DNA of 64,000 nucleotides from Knufia peltigerae (lineage: Eukaryota; Ascomycota; Eurotiomycetes; Chaetothyriales; Trichomeriaceae). Both the position numbers and the translations under genes were made by a program. Shown here one piece after another: positions 7,603 through 16,977 of this stretch. Within the stretch, counting starts at the first letter, position 1, and every line of letters begins with the position of its first letter. The stretch covers positions 1 to 64,000 of the forward strand of contig JAPDRN010000049.1 in assembly GCA_030247855.1 (NCBI GenBank). The letters run 5' to 3'. The notes beneath the pieces were generated by a model. That model was not told the origin of the DNA. It saw nothing but the letters and a program-made list of their open reading frames with translations, and ran no database searches.

Positions 7603-8952
7603 ATGCGCGTTGCGATTTTTGGTACCGGCTACGTAGGTCTGGTGACCGGCACCTGTCTGGCCGACGTCGGCCACCAGGTGGTCTGCGTCGATATCGACCA
7701 GGCCAAGGTGGATGGCCTCAACCAAGGCATCATTCCGATCTACGAGCCCGGCCTGGAGCCGATGGTGAAGGCCAACCATGCTGCGTCGCGGCTGGTGTTC
7801 ACCACCGACGCGGCGACCGCCATCGGCCACGGCCAGGTGGTGTTCATCGCCGTAGGTACGCCGCCGGACGAGGATGGCAGCGCGGACCTGCAGTACGTGC
7901 TGGCTGTGGCCCGCACCATCGGTCGGTACATCTCGGTGCCGACCGTGGTGGTCAACAAGTCGACGGTGCCGGTGGGCACTGCCGACAAGGTACGTGCGGC
8001 CATTGCCGAGGAGTTGGCAGCGCGCGGGGCGGATATCGCCTTTGATGTGGTGTCCAACCCTGAATTCCTGAAGGAAGGCGATGCCGTTGCCGACTGCATG
8101 CGGCCCGACCGCATCATCATCGGTGCGACCAGCGCCGAGTCGGTCGCAGTGATGCGTCGCCTGTACGCGCCGTTCAATCGCAACCACGATCGCGTGGTGG
8201 AGATGGACGTGCGTTCGGCCGAGCTGACCAAATACGCCGCCAATGCAATGCTGGCAACCAAGATTTCGTTCATGAATGAAATCGCCAACATCGCCGAGCG
8301 CGTCGGAGCCGATGTCGAGCAGGTCCGCCAGGGCATCGGTTCGGACCCGCGCATCGGCTGGCACTTCATCTATCCGGGTGCTGGTTACGGCGGTTCGTGT
8401 TTCCCCAAGGATGTGCAGGCACTGGCCCGCACCGCGCAGCAGGCCGGCCTCGAGCCGAAGCTGCTGAACGCGGTGGAGGCGGTCAATGAATCGCAGAAGG
8501 GGCACCTGTTTGCCCTGATCCAGCGCCACTACGACAAGGGCGAAGACGAAGGCGTGCGCGGCAGGACGTTTGCCGTGTGGGGCCTGGCGTTCAAGCCGAA
8601 TACCGACGACATGCGCGAGGCCTCCAGCCGCCGCCTGCTGGCCCAGTTGTGGGAAGGCGGTGCGAAAGTGCGCGCCTACGATCCGGAGGCGATGCATGAA
8701 TCGCAGCGGATTTTCGGTGAGCGCGATGATCTGGTGTTCTGTGACAGCGCCGACGATGCGCTGCAGGGCGCCGATGCACTGGTCGTGGTGACCGAGTGGA
8801 AGCAGTTCCGCAGCCCCGATTTCCAGATGCTGCGCGAGCGGCTGAAGGATGCGGTGGTGTTCGATGGCCGCAATCTTTACGAGCCGGCTGAAGTCGAGGC
8901 CGCCGGCCTCGCGTATTACGGCATAGGCCGGGGGCGTTCGCTGCATGTCTGA
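7603..8952 (+). CDS. ugd: UDP-glucose 6-dehydrogenase
   Basis: 449 aa. Oxidises UDP-glucose twice with NAD+ to UDP-glucuronate, a precursor for exopolysaccharide and lipid A/LPS sugars; cytosolic. N-terminal Rossmann motif GTGYVG at residues 7-12, central dimer domain, catalytic Cys266 in GAGYGGSCFPKD, and C-terminal UDP-binding Rossmann domain (WGLAFKPNTDDMREASS, EWKQFRSPDF). Full length for the family. The next gene starts 8 bases before its stop, so ugd and slyX are coupled. Confidence 0.96.
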   Translation: MRVAIFGTGYVGLVTGTCLADVGHQVVCVDIDQAKVDGLNQGIIPIYEPGLEPMVKANHAASRLVFTTDAATAIGHGQVVFIAVGTPPDEDGSADLQYVLAVARTIGRYISVPTVVVNKSTVPVGTADKVRAAIAEELAARGADIAFDVVSNPEFLKEGDAVADCMRPDRIIIGATSAESVAVMRRLYAPFNRNHDRVVEMDVRSAELTKYAANAMLATKISFMNEIANIAERVGADVEQVRQGIGSDPRIGWHFIYPGAGYGGSCFPKDVQALARTAQQAGLEPKLLNAVEAVNESQKGHLFALIQRHYDKGEDEGVRGRTFAVWGLAFKPNTDDMREASSRRLLAQLWEGGAKVRAYDPEAMHESQRIFGERDDLVFCDSADDALQGADALVVVTEWKQFRSPDFQMLRERLKDAVVFDGRNLYEPAEVEAAGLAYYGIGRGRSLHV

Positions 8953-9184
8953 AGTACCGACCGAACGCGAGCAGGCGCTGGAAGCGCGCCTGGTCGAGCT
9001 GGAGATGCGCGTGTCCTTCCAGGAACACGCGCTCGCCGAACTGAGCGATGCACTTGCAGACGCGCGCATGGAAGGCAGCCGCAATGCCGGCATCCTGCGC
9101 GTGCTGCTGGAGGACCTGGGCAAGGTCCGCAATGCATTGAATTCTTCTGATCCGGCGAGCGAACCGCCGCCGCCGCACTACTGA
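8945..9184 (+). CDS. slyX: SlyX family protein
   Basis: 79 aa, almost entirely coiled coil (residues about 6-60: EREQALEARLVELEMRVSFQ...) with the SlyX-typical opening ELEMRVSFQEHALAELS and a Pro-rich tail ending PPPPHY. Role poorly defined; E. coli SlyX lies near the FKBP isomerase gene slyD, and here it is also near an FKBP gene (two genes upstream). Overlaps the end of ugd by 8 bases. Confidence 0.85.
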   Translation: MSEVPTEREQALEARLVELEMRVSFQEHALAELSDALADARMEGSRNAGILRVLLEDLGKVRNALNSSDPASEPPPPHY

Positions 9185-9194
9185 TCCATATCCT

Positions 9195-9878
9195 ATGAGC
9201 GATACCCTCCGCGACCAGCTGATGGGCCTGGGCTTCAAGCCCGCGCCCAAGCCCGAGCGCAAGAATGATGGCCCCCGCCGTGATGGCCGCCCGCAGGGCA
9301 AGGGTGGCGCTGGCAATGGAAAGCCGCAGCACGCTGGCAAGGGCGAACACAAACCCGGCGAGCGGCGGGCGCATGGCAATGGCGGTCCAGGCAAGCCTGG
9401 CCAGCAGCGTGGCCAGGGCCATGGGCAGGGGCCGCGCAAGCCGCGTACCGCCGAGGAAATGGATCTGGCCAAGGCCTACGCGATCCGTGCCCAGCGCGAA
9501 AAGGAAGAGCGCATCGAGACCGAGCGGCTGAAGCAGGAAGAAGCCCGCCAGCGCCGCGAGGCCAAGGTAAAGCTGGAAGAACTGCTGAAGGACAAGAGCC
9601 TGAATGCCGAAGCGGCTGATATCGCGCGCCACTTCCCGTACGGCGGCAAGATCAAGCGCATCTACGTCACCGCCGAGCAGCTCAAGGCACTCAACGCCGG
9701 TGAGCTGGGCGTGGTCCAGCTCAACGGTCGCTACCTGCTGGTGACGGCTGAAGTCCTGGCCCAGTCTGAAGCGGTGTTTGCTGCTTCAGTGGCGTTGAAG
9801 GTCGACCCGAATGCGCCGGCCGAGGAAGATCCCTACGCCGACCCGCAGTACCAGGTGCCCGACGACCTGGTCTGGTAA
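9195..9878 (+). CDS. DUF2058 family protein (YaiL-like)
   Basis: 227 aa. Starts SDTLRDQLMGLGFK, the opening of DUF2058 proteins. Residues about 16-85 are a basic, Gly/Lys/His/Pro-rich low-complexity segment; residues about 90-135 are a charged helix (IRAQREKEERIETERLKQEE). The conserved C-terminal domain follows (FPYGGKIKRIYVT, LNGRYLLV, DPYADPQYQVPDDLVW). The family's function is unknown; some members behave as nucleoprotein or RNA-associated proteins. It is 10 bp after slyX and likely on the ugd transcript. Confidence 0.85.
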   Translation: MSDTLRDQLMGLGFKPAPKPERKNDGPRRDGRPQGKGGAGNGKPQHAGKGEHKPGERRAHGNGGPGKPGQQRGQGHGQGPRKPRTAEEMDLAKAYAIRAQREKEERIETERLKQEEARQRREAKVKLEELLKDKSLNAEAADIARHFPYGGKIKRIYVTAEQLKALNAGELGVVQLNGRYLLVTAEVLAQSEAVFAASVALKVDPNAPAEEDPYADPQYQVPDDLVW

Positions 9879-9929
9879 GCACAGGATGGCCGCGGCGGAG
9901 CCAGTGTCGTCGCGACCGCGAGGGAAGGG

Positions 9930-12002
9930 ATGACTGTTGATCCAAGCCGCGGCTACGTGCCGCACATCGACGGCCTGCGTGCGATTGCCGTGCTGGCCGT
10001 CATCGTGTTCCACCTGGACCCGGCCTGGCTGCCGGGTGGGTTCACCGGCGTTGACGTGTTCTTCGTCATCTCCGGTTTCGTGGTCAGTGCCTCCGTACAT
10101 CGGTTGCCGGCGCTTTCGCTGGGGCAGTCGATGCTGCGCTTCTATGCGCGCCGCATCCGCCGCATCGCACCGGCACTGCTGACCTGCCTGCTGGCGACCG
10201 CCGTGGCAAGCGTTCTGTTCATCCCCGAATCCTGGCTCAGCGAGGCCAGCGACAAGACCGGATTGATGGCCTTCTTCGGTTTCAGCAACTGGGTGCTGGC
10301 GGCCATCGGCAACGACTATTTCGCGCCCAGGGCCGAGTTCAATCCGTATACCCATACCTGGTCGCTGGGCGTGGAAGAGCAGTTCTACCTGCTGTTCCCG
10401 CTGCTGTTCCTGGCTTGGGCGCGCGGCCGGCACGGGCGCTGGATCAGCCTGGGCCTGTTCGCGCTGGTCAGCGTGGCGTCGCTGTCGCATGCCGCCGTGC
10501 TGGGCATGCGCGAGGCACCGCCGCCGTGGGCGTTCTATGCCACCAGTACCCGACTGTGGCAGCTGGGCGTGGGCGTGCTGCTGTTCCAACTGCTGCATGT
10601 GCGCGAACCGCACATTGCGTTGACGGGGCTACCGGCAAAACGCAGTGCGCCATTGTTCTCGCTGCTGGCCACGTTGTCGCTGGCGCTGCTGGGATGGGCC
10701 CTGTGGTCCGCGCGCGCGGGGCACTCGCCGTGGCCTGACGGTCTGCTGCCAGCTTTCGCCACCGCCGGCCTGCTGTGGTCCCTCCATCATCACCCGCAGG
10801 CGTGGATCGGCCGTCTTCTGGCCAGTTCGCCGATGCGCCGCATCGGCCTGCTTTCCTATTCGCTGTACCTGTGGCATTGGCCGGTGTTCGTGCTGATGCG
10901 CTGGACCGTTGGCCTGCAGACGCCGGCGCAGATGGCCGCCGCCGTCGGACTGGTGGTGGTGTTGTCCTGGCTGTCCTGGCGCTGGGTGGAACGACCCTTC
11001 CGTGGACCACTCGCGCAGCACCTGACGTCCGCACGCTGGGTAGTCACCGGTGGGGTAGTGCTGCTGCTGGCAGGGGGCATGCAGATGCTGCTGTATGCGC
11101 AGGCGCCGCTGCTGTCGTTGAGTACGGTGAGTCGACATCCGGCCGATTGGTACCCCAATGGCAAGAGCGTGGCCCGCGACTACCCGGACTGCGCGCTGGA
11201 CGTCGGCAAGCACCGTTTCGAAGGAGGCAGTGCACGCACCTTCGCCCGCGGCCAATGCAGCCGTCCGGTGGTCGCAGGCGCGCCGGCGCAGGCATTCGTT
11301 GCCGGTGATTCACACGCCATGGCCTATATCGAACTGCTGCAGCGCCTGGCCCTGGATACCGGGACGCAGGTATCGCTGTATGGACGTGGCGGTTGCCCGC
11401 AGATCAGCCTGCAGAAGTGGCGAGGCGCCGGCGCTGGCTGTGCTGCGTTCGATGCGGCCGTGCTGGCCGACATCACGCATCGGGCGCAGCCCGGTGATGT
11501 GGTGGTGCTGGTGTCATTGCGGATCCCGCGCCTGTCCGACCAGTTTGTATTGTTCGATGCGCAGGCGCAGCTGGCCGGTGAACTGACGCCGGAAGCCGTC
11601 GCCGGACGCGAGGCGGAAGTGGCTGAGTCGATCAGGCTGTGGAAGCCGTTGGCCGAGCGCGGTGTGCGGATCGTGCTGGAAGCACCCAAGCCAGTGCTGC
11701 CGGCGCCCCCCTATCGCTGTTCGGACCGCTTCAATGCCCGCAACGAGGTCTGCCGCAACGGCATGGACAGCACCCGCGTGGCCATGGATACCCTGCGTGC
11801 GCCCATGCTGGGCAGCCTGCGGCAGGTGGTCGATGGCCTGCCCGGTGCGGTACTGTGGGACCCATTGCCGGTGCTGTGCGATGCCGCCCAATGCCCGGCG
11901 CAGCGAGAGGGCAGGCCGCTGTACTTCGATGGCGACCACCTCAGCGCACACGGCAATCGCATGTTGTTACCGTCGCTGCAGCAGGTGCTTCTGCAACCGT
12001 GA
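9930..12002 (+). CDS. OafA/YrhL-type acyltransferase with C-terminal SGNH domain
   Basis: 690 aa. Inner-membrane O-acetyltransferase that moves acetyl groups to envelope polysaccharide (LPS O-antigen or exopolysaccharide) on the periplasmic face. N-terminal acyltransferase-3 domain (residues 1-370, about ten membrane segments) with YVPHIDGLRAIAVLAVIVFH holding the conserved His, the R/K-rich RFYARRIRRIAPA and the WSLGVEEQFYL motif. The C-terminal periplasmic SGNH hydrolase-like domain (about 400-690) has the nucleophile block FVAGDSHAMAY and the end motif FDGDHLSAHG with the Asp-x-x-His pair. Acceptor sugar cannot be read from sequence. Convergent with metH. Confidence 0.9.
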   Translation: MTVDPSRGYVPHIDGLRAIAVLAVIVFHLDPAWLPGGFTGVDVFFVISGFVVSASVHRLPALSLGQSMLRFYARRIRRIAPALLTCLLATAVASVLFIPESWLSEASDKTGLMAFFGFSNWVLAAIGNDYFAPRAEFNPYTHTWSLGVEEQFYLLFPLLFLAWARGRHGRWISLGLFALVSVASLSHAAVLGMREAPPPWAFYATSTRLWQLGVGVLLFQLLHVREPHIALTGLPAKRSAPLFSLLATLSLALLGWALWSARAGHSPWPDGLLPAFATAGLLWSLHHHPQAWIGRLLASSPMRRIGLLSYSLYLWHWPVFVLMRWTVGLQTPAQMAAAVGLVVVLSWLSWRWVERPFRGPLAQHLTSARWVVTGGVVLLLAGGMQMLLYAQAPLLSLSTVSRHPADWYPNGKSVARDYPDCALDVGKHRFEGGSARTFARGQCSRPVVAGAPAQAFVAGDSHAMAYIELLQRLALDTGTQVSLYGRGGCPQISLQKWRGAGAGCAAFDAAVLADITHRAQPGDVVVLVSLRIPRLSDQFVLFDAQAQLAGELTPEAVAGREAEVAESIRLWKPLAERGVRIVLEAPKPVLPAPPYRCSDRFNARNEVCRNGMDSTRVAMDTLRAPMLGSLRQVVDGLPGAVLWDPLPVLCDAAQCPAQREGRPLYFDGDHLSAHGNRMLLPSLQQVLLQP

Positions 12003-12072
12003 AACCGGGCATGATCCGGCCTTCCTGAGCAATCGCGGGCAGGGCTGGCACCGGGCCAACCCCGTCGGCGGA

Positions 12073-14757
12073 TCATTCCGGGTCGTAATCCAGGTTCGAG
12101 GCCAGCCAACGTTCGGCCTGGGCGCGGTCCAAACCCTTGCGGCGTGCGTAGTCAGCCACCTGCTCGCGCCCCAGCCGCCCGACCACGAAATACTGGCTCT
12201 GCGGGTGGCTGAAGTAGTAGCCCGACACCGCCGCGGTCGGCAGCATCGCGAAGCTTTCGGTCAGCTGCATGTCGGCGTTGGTTTCCGCGCCCAGCAGGTC
12301 GAACAACCGGCGTTTTTCGCTGTGCTCGGGACAGGCCGGATAACCGGGCGCGGGGCGGATGCCGCGATACTTTTCGTCGATCAGCGCTTCGTTGTCGAGT
12401 GTTTCGGCGTGGTCGTAGCCCCAGAATCCGGTGCGTACGCGCTGGTGCAGGCGTTCGGCGAGTGCTTCGGCAAAGCGGTCGGCGAGCGCCTTCAACAGGA
12501 TCGCGTTGTAGTCATCATGGTCGGCCTCGAAACGGGCCACGTGCGCGTCGATACCGATGCCTGCGGTCACTGCGAAGGCGCCGATCCAGTCCGGCTTGCC
12601 GCTGTCGGCCGGGGCGATGAAATCGGCAAGGCAGAAATCCGGGCGTTCGGCCGGCTTGTCCACCTGCTGGCGCAGGAAGTGCAGGGTGGCCTCGCCATCG
12701 GGATGCTGCACACGCACGTCATCGCCGATGCTGTTGGCGGGCCACAGGCCGAACACGGCCTTGGCCTGCAGCCACTTCTCGTTGACGATGCGGTCGAGCA
12801 TCGCGAGCGCGTCCTGGTACAGCTCGCTGGCCTGGATGCCGACGATCTCGTCGGTGAGGATCGCCGGGTACTTGCCAGCCAGTTCCCACGCCTGGAAGAA
12901 CGGCGTCCAATCGATGTAGGGCACCAGCTCGGCCAGCGGGTAGTCATCGAATACATGCAGGCCCGGCTGTTTCGGTGTGGGGGGCGTGTACGACTCCCAG
13001 TCGCACTTGAACTTCTGGCCGCGTGCATGTTCCAGCGAGACCAGTCGCTTGGCGTCGCCGCGGTTGCGATGGCGGGTACGGATCTCGGCGTAGTCGGCCT
13101 CGTTTGCAGCGACGAACGCATCGCGCAGCTCGCGCGAGATCAGCGACTGCGCCACGCCCACGGCGCGTGAGGCATCCTTCACCCATACCGTCGGCGCTTT
13201 GTAATGCGGGTCGATCTTCAACGCGGTGTGCGCACGCGAGGTGGTCGCGCCGCCGATCATCAGCGGCAGATCGAAGCCCTGTCGCTGCATTTCACGGGCG
13301 ACATGACTCATTTCTTCCAGCGACGGTGTGATCAGGCCAGACAGGCCGATGATGTCGGCCTGGTGCTCGCGTGCGGCATCGAGGATCTTCTGCGCCGGTA
13401 CCATCACGCCGAGATCGATCACCTCGAAGTTGTTGCAGGCCAGGACCACACCGACGATGTTCTTGCCGATGTCGTGCACATCGCCCTTCACCGTGGCCAT
13501 GATGATCCTGCCATTGCTGCGGGCGGTGTCGCCGCTGCGTGCCTTCTCGGCTTCGATGTAGGGCAGCAGGTAGGCCACCGCCTTCTTCATCACACGTGCC
13601 GACTTCACCACCTGCGGCAGGAACATCTTGCCGGCGCCGAACAGATCGCCGACCACGTTCATGCCATCCATCAGCGGGCCTTCGATCACGTCCAGCGGGC
13701 GGCTGGAACGCTGCCGGGCTTCTTCGGTATCGGCTTCCACCCATGCGTCCAGGCCATGCACCAGCGCATGCGCCAAGCGTGCGTCCACCGGCTTCTCGCG
13801 CCAGGCCAGGTCTTCGGTCTTCGCCGCGCCCTTGCTGCCCTTGTAGCGCTCGGCGATTTCAAGCAGGCGCTCGGTGGCATCACGGCGGCGGTTGAGGATC
13901 ACGTCCTCCACCCGTTCGCGCAGATCCGGTTCCAGTTCGTCGTAGATCGGCATGGCGCCGGCGTTGACGATGCCCATGTCCATGCCCGCGGCGATCGCGT
14001 GGTACAGGAACACCGAGTGGATCGCCTGGCGCACGGTCTCGTTGCCACGGAACGAGAACGAAACATTCGACACGCCGCCAGACACATGGCAGTGCGGCAG
14101 CGTCTGCTTGATGATGCGGGTGGCTTCGATGAAGTCGACCGCGTAGTTGTCATGCTCTTCAATGCCGGTGGCGACGGCGAAGATGTTCGGGTCGAAGATG
14201 ATGTCCTGCGGCGGGAAGCCGATTTCATCGACCAGCAGGCGATAGGCACGGGTGCAGATTTCGACCTTGCGCGCGCAGGTGTCGGCCTGCCCGCTCTCAT
14301 CGAAGGCCATCACCACCGCGGCGGCGCCATAGCGCAGTACCTTGCGCGCATGCTCGCAGAACAGCTCCTCGCCTTCCTTCAGCGAGATCGAATTGACCAC
14401 GCTCTTGCCCTGCAGGCACTTCAGGCCAGCCTCGATCACGCTCCATTTGGAGGAGTCGACCATCACCGGAATTCGGGCGATGTCCGGCTCGGACATGATC
14501 AGGTTGAGATAGCGGGTCATTGCCGCTTCCGAATCGATCAGGCCCTCGTCCATGTTGACGTCGAGGATCTGCGCGCCGCTGGCCACCTGCTGCCGGGCCA
14601 CGTCCACTGCTTCCTCGTAACGGCCTTCCTTGATCAGCTTGCGGAACTGCGCACTGCCGGTGACGTTGGTGCGTTCACCGACGTTGACGAACAGCAGGTC
14701 CGGCGTGATGACCAGCGGTTCCAGGCCGGACAGGCGGGTAGGGCGGACAGGTGTCAT
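12073..14757 (-). CDS. metH: Methionine synthase, folate-, cobalamin- and SAM-binding part (MetH C-terminal unit)
   Basis: 894 aa. Together with the upstream 364-aa gene it makes a cobalamin-dependent methionine synthase (homocysteine + 5-methyl-THF to methionine + THF). Domains in order: pterin-binding barrel (1-300; VNVGERTNVTGSAQF, VMVDSSKW), cap domain, B12-binding Rossmann domain with the DxHxxG motif GDVHDIGKNIVG plus SGLITPSLEEM and IGGATTSRAHTA, and the C-terminal activation (SAM-binding) domain with RPAPGYPACPEHSEK. It lacks the homocysteine domain, which is the separate gene 54 bp upstream. The two proteins sum to 1258 aa, near the 1227 aa of E. coli MetH. Confidence 0.95.
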   Translation of the reverse strand: MTPVRPTRLSGLEPLVITPDLLFVNVGERTNVTGSAQFRKLIKEGRYEEAVDVARQQVASGAQILDVNMDEGLIDSEAAMTRYLNLIMSEPDIARIPVMVDSSKWSVIEAGLKCLQGKSVVNSISLKEGEELFCEHARKVLRYGAAAVVMAFDESGQADTCARKVEICTRAYRLLVDEIGFPPQDIIFDPNIFAVATGIEEHDNYAVDFIEATRIIKQTLPHCHVSGGVSNVSFSFRGNETVRQAIHSVFLYHAIAAGMDMGIVNAGAMPIYDELEPDLRERVEDVILNRRRDATERLLEIAERYKGSKGAAKTEDLAWREKPVDARLAHALVHGLDAWVEADTEEARQRSSRPLDVIEGPLMDGMNVVGDLFGAGKMFLPQVVKSARVMKKAVAYLLPYIEAEKARSGDTARSNGRIIMATVKGDVHDIGKNIVGVVLACNNFEVIDLGVMVPAQKILDAAREHQADIIGLSGLITPSLEEMSHVAREMQRQGFDLPLMIGGATTSRAHTALKIDPHYKAPTVWVKDASRAVGVAQSLISRELRDAFVAANEADYAEIRTRHRNRGDAKRLVSLEHARGQKFKCDWESYTPPTPKQPGLHVFDDYPLAELVPYIDWTPFFQAWELAGKYPAILTDEIVGIQASELYQDALAMLDRIVNEKWLQAKAVFGLWPANSIGDDVRVQHPDGEATLHFLRQQVDKPAERPDFCLADFIAPADSGKPDWIGAFAVTAGIGIDAHVARFEADHDDYNAILLKALADRFAEALAERLHQRVRTGFWGYDHAETLDNEALIDEKYRGIRPAPGYPACPEHSEKRRLFDLLGAETNADMQLTESFAMLPTAAVSGYYFSHPQSQYFVVGRLGREQVADYARRKGLDRAQAERWLASNLDYDPE

Positions 14758-14811
14758 GGCAGGCGGCGGCTCAGCGGCAACAGGGGGACGTGCGGGAGGG
14801 GGAGGAGGTGT

Positions 14812-15906
14812 TCATGCCGCCTGCACCTGGGCGGCAGGCAGGGCGCGCGGCGGCAGCCCGGCCACCGCCAGCGCGATCGCGCGGATGTGGTCCGGGGTGG
14901 AGCCACAGCAGCCGCCGACCAGGTTGAGCAGGCCATCTTCGGCAAAGCCACGCAGGGTGGCGGCCATTTCCTCGGGCGTTTCGTCGTACTCGCCGAAGGC
15001 ATTGGGCAGGCCGGCATTGGGATGGGCACTGACGTAGCAGTCCGACACCTGCGACAGGGTTTCCACGTGCGGACGCATGGCATCGGCGCCGAGTGCGCAG
15101 TTCAGGCCGATCGACAACGGCCGTGCATGCGCGAGTGACGCCTGGAACGCCTCGGCGGTCTGTCCGGACAGGGTGCGCCCGGAAGCATCGGTGATGGTGC
15201 CGGAGATCATGATCGGCAGCCGTGCGCCACGTGCATCGAAGGCCTCCTCGATGGCGTACAGCGCGGCCTTGGCATTGAGCGTATCGAAGATGGTCTCGAC
15301 CATGATCGTGTCGGCGCCACCATCGATCAGGCCGTCAATGGCTTCGCGGTAGGTACCGCGCAGCTCATCGAAACTGGTGTTGCGGTAGCCGGGATCATTG
15401 ACATCCGGGCTGATCGAGGCGGTGCGGCTGGTCGGGCCGAGCACGCCGATGACGAATCGCGACTTGTCCGGCGTGGTCGCCGCCACCGCATCACAACAGG
15501 CACGGGCAACGGCAGCGCCCGCCTTGTTCAGCTCGTACACCAGGTGTTCGAGGTGGTAGTCGGCCTGGCTGACCGAGGTGGCGTTGAAGGTATTGGTTTC
15601 CACCAGGTCCGCGCCCGCTTCCAGGTACGCGGTATGGATGCCGGCGATGACCTCCGGCCGGGTCAGCAGCAACAGGTCGTTGTTGCCTTTCAGGTCGTGG
15701 CCTTGCGGTGTTCCGCCATGGTCGCAGCCGGGGCCATGGGCGTGGTCGTAGCCGCCGGCGAAGCGATCGCCCCGGTAATCGTCTTCCTGCAGGCCGTGTC
15801 GCTGGATCATCGTGCCCATTGCACCGTCGATGATCAGGATGCGATCACGCAGGGCAGCAAGCAGCAATTCCACACGTTCCGGGTGCAGCCAGGGCAGGGC
15901 GGGCAT
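14812..15906 (-). CDS. Methionine synthase, homocysteine-binding part (MetH N-terminal unit)
   Basis: 364 aa. Zinc-dependent homocysteine methyltransferase barrel: IIDGAMGTMIQRHGL at residues about 25-39, VETNTFNATS, SIGLNCALGADAM with the first zinc Cys, and LVGGCCGSTPDHI with the Cys pair near residue 340. It ends just where a linker joins it to the folate barrel in one-piece MetH, so the break is at a domain boundary and not a frameshift: the downstream gene has its own start. Lies 7 bp after the sahR-like gene and 54 bp before the other MetH part. Two-gene MetH is seen in Xanthomonadaceae. Confidence 0.93.
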   Translation of the reverse strand: MPALPWLHPERVELLLAALRDRILIIDGAMGTMIQRHGLQEDDYRGDRFAGGYDHAHGPGCDHGGTPQGHDLKGNNDLLLLTRPEVIAGIHTAYLEAGADLVETNTFNATSVSQADYHLEHLVYELNKAGAAVARACCDAVAATTPDKSRFVIGVLGPTSRTASISPDVNDPGYRNTSFDELRGTYREAIDGLIDGGADTIMVETIFDTLNAKAALYAIEEAFDARGARLPIMISGTITDASGRTLSGQTAEAFQASLAHARPLSIGLNCALGADAMRPHVETLSQVSDCYVSAHPNAGLPNAFGEYDETPEEMAATLRGFAEDGLLNLVGGCCGSTPDHIRAIALAVAGLPPRALPAAQVQAA

Positions 15907-15913
15907 GTCGACC

Positions 15914-16849
15914 TCAGGGCTTGTTGGCGATCAGCGAAATCACTTCGAAATGCGGTGGACGCTTTTCGCGGGTGACCGTTTCCAGGTTGGAGACCTGCAG
16001 GCCGGCCTTGTCGACGAACTTCTTCAGCTCCTTGTCGCTGAAGCCGAGGTTGACGTGGCCATAGGCATCGACCGCAGCCTTGTGCTCGTGGCGGGCCAGG
16101 CTGCACAGCAGCAGGCGACCGCCCGGGCGCAGCACGCGCGCGGCTTCGGTCACCGCCTGCGCCGGCTTGCTGGCGTAGGTCAGCGCGTGCATCAGCACGA
16201 CCAGGTCGAAGCTGCGGTCCTTGAAGGGCAGGGCATGCATGTCGCCCTCGCGCACTTCCACGTTCGGCAGGCGGCGCAGGCGTTCGCTGGCGGCGGCCAC
16301 CACGCGCGCGCTGGTGTCGATGCAGACATAACGCCTGGCGTGCGGTGCGACCAGTTCAGCCAGCACACCGTCGCCGGAGGCGATATCCAGCACGTCGCCG
16401 GTTTCCAGCAACGGTAGCGCGGTACGCGCCAGTGCTTCCCAGGTGCGGCCCGGGGAGTAGTGGCGTTCCATGTCACCGGCCACGCTGTCGGCCCAGTTCT
16501 GGTCGGAAGCGCGGTGGGCGAGCACCGCAGCGACCCGTTCAGCGTCCTGGCGCAGCAACGGGTCATCGCTTCCGTTGCTCAGGGCATGCCACAATGCACG
16601 CTGCGCCGGATCCAGCTGGGCTTCGTCGAAGCGGTAGTACGCCGATACGCCTGCACGGCGATCGCGCACCAGGCCGGCTTCCTTCAGGCGTGCCAGATGC
16701 GTCGATACCCGCGGCTGCGCCAACCGAGTGATGGCCGAAAGCTCGGCCACGGTCAGTTCTTCCTGCTCCAGCAGCGCCAGCAGGCGCACCCGGGTAGCAT
16801 CGGCGAACACCTTCAGGCGGGTCGACCAGTCTTCCAGATCCATAAACAT
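15914..16849 (-). CDS. sahR: ArsR-family regulator fused to SAM-dependent methyltransferase domain (SahR-like)
   Basis: 311 aa. N-terminal winged helix (residues about 8-75: LKVFADATRVRLLALLEQEELTV..., RVSTHLARLKEAGL) lacks an obvious metal-binding Cys box. The C-terminal class I methyltransferase fold (about 130-290) has motif I DVLDIASGDG at 152-161. This architecture and its place as first gene of the metH operon fit SahR, described in Proteobacteria as an S-adenosylhomocysteine-sensing repressor of methionine-cycle genes; the methyltransferase fold would then be the ligand pocket. Two starts are possible: ATG 16849, or ATG 16843, which has the better-spaced AGGT site. Candidate operator directly upstream at 16855-16876. 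Confidence 0.8.
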   Translation of the reverse strand: MFMDLEDWSTRLKVFADATRVRLLALLEQEELTVAELSAITRLAQPRVSTHLARLKEAGLVRDRRAGVSAYYRFDEAQLDPAQRALWHALSNGSDDPLLRQDAERVAAVLAHRASDQNWADSVAGDMERHYSPGRTWEALARTALPLLETGDVLDIASGDGVLAELVAPHARRYVCIDTSARVVAAASERLRRLPNVEVREGDMHALPFKDRSFDLVVLMHALTYASKPAQAVTEAARVLRPGGRLLLCSLARHEHKAAVDAYGHVNLGFSDKELKKFVDKAGLQVSNLETVTREKRPPHFEVISLIANKP

Positions 16850-16854
16850 CTACC

Positions 16855-16876
16855 TATCGCGATATAGAGATATATT
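16855..16876. promoter_or_regulatory. Candidate SahR operator / metH operon control region
   Basis: Perfect 10-bp palindrome TATCGCGATA (16855-16864) running into an AT-rich block with repeated GATATA units (to 16876), in an otherwise very GC-rich region, 6-12 bases before the sahR start. Position and dyad symmetry suggest autoregulation. I did not match it to a published motif. Confidence 0.45.
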
Positions 16877-16977
16877 CGCTGACGGGGGCTGCCCGGTCAA
16901 GCCGCCGCCAAGGCCGAGTCAGCCGCCAATGCCCCGCCCCCGGTACAATCGGTGAACCATTTTCCCGGGAGGGTGTT

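Noticed and set aside
7333..9132. 599-aa open frame antisense to the FKBP gene, ugd and slyX
   Set aside because: Crosses three sense genes with good motifs; composition is typical of a mirror frame.
12073..14812. metH as a frameshifted or broken gene
   Set aside because: The two parts have separate starts and stops, end at a domain border, and sum to the expected size, so this is a natural split.
13204..15138. 644-aa open frame antisense to both metH parts
   Set aside because: Shadow frame crossing the real gene boundary at 14757-14812.
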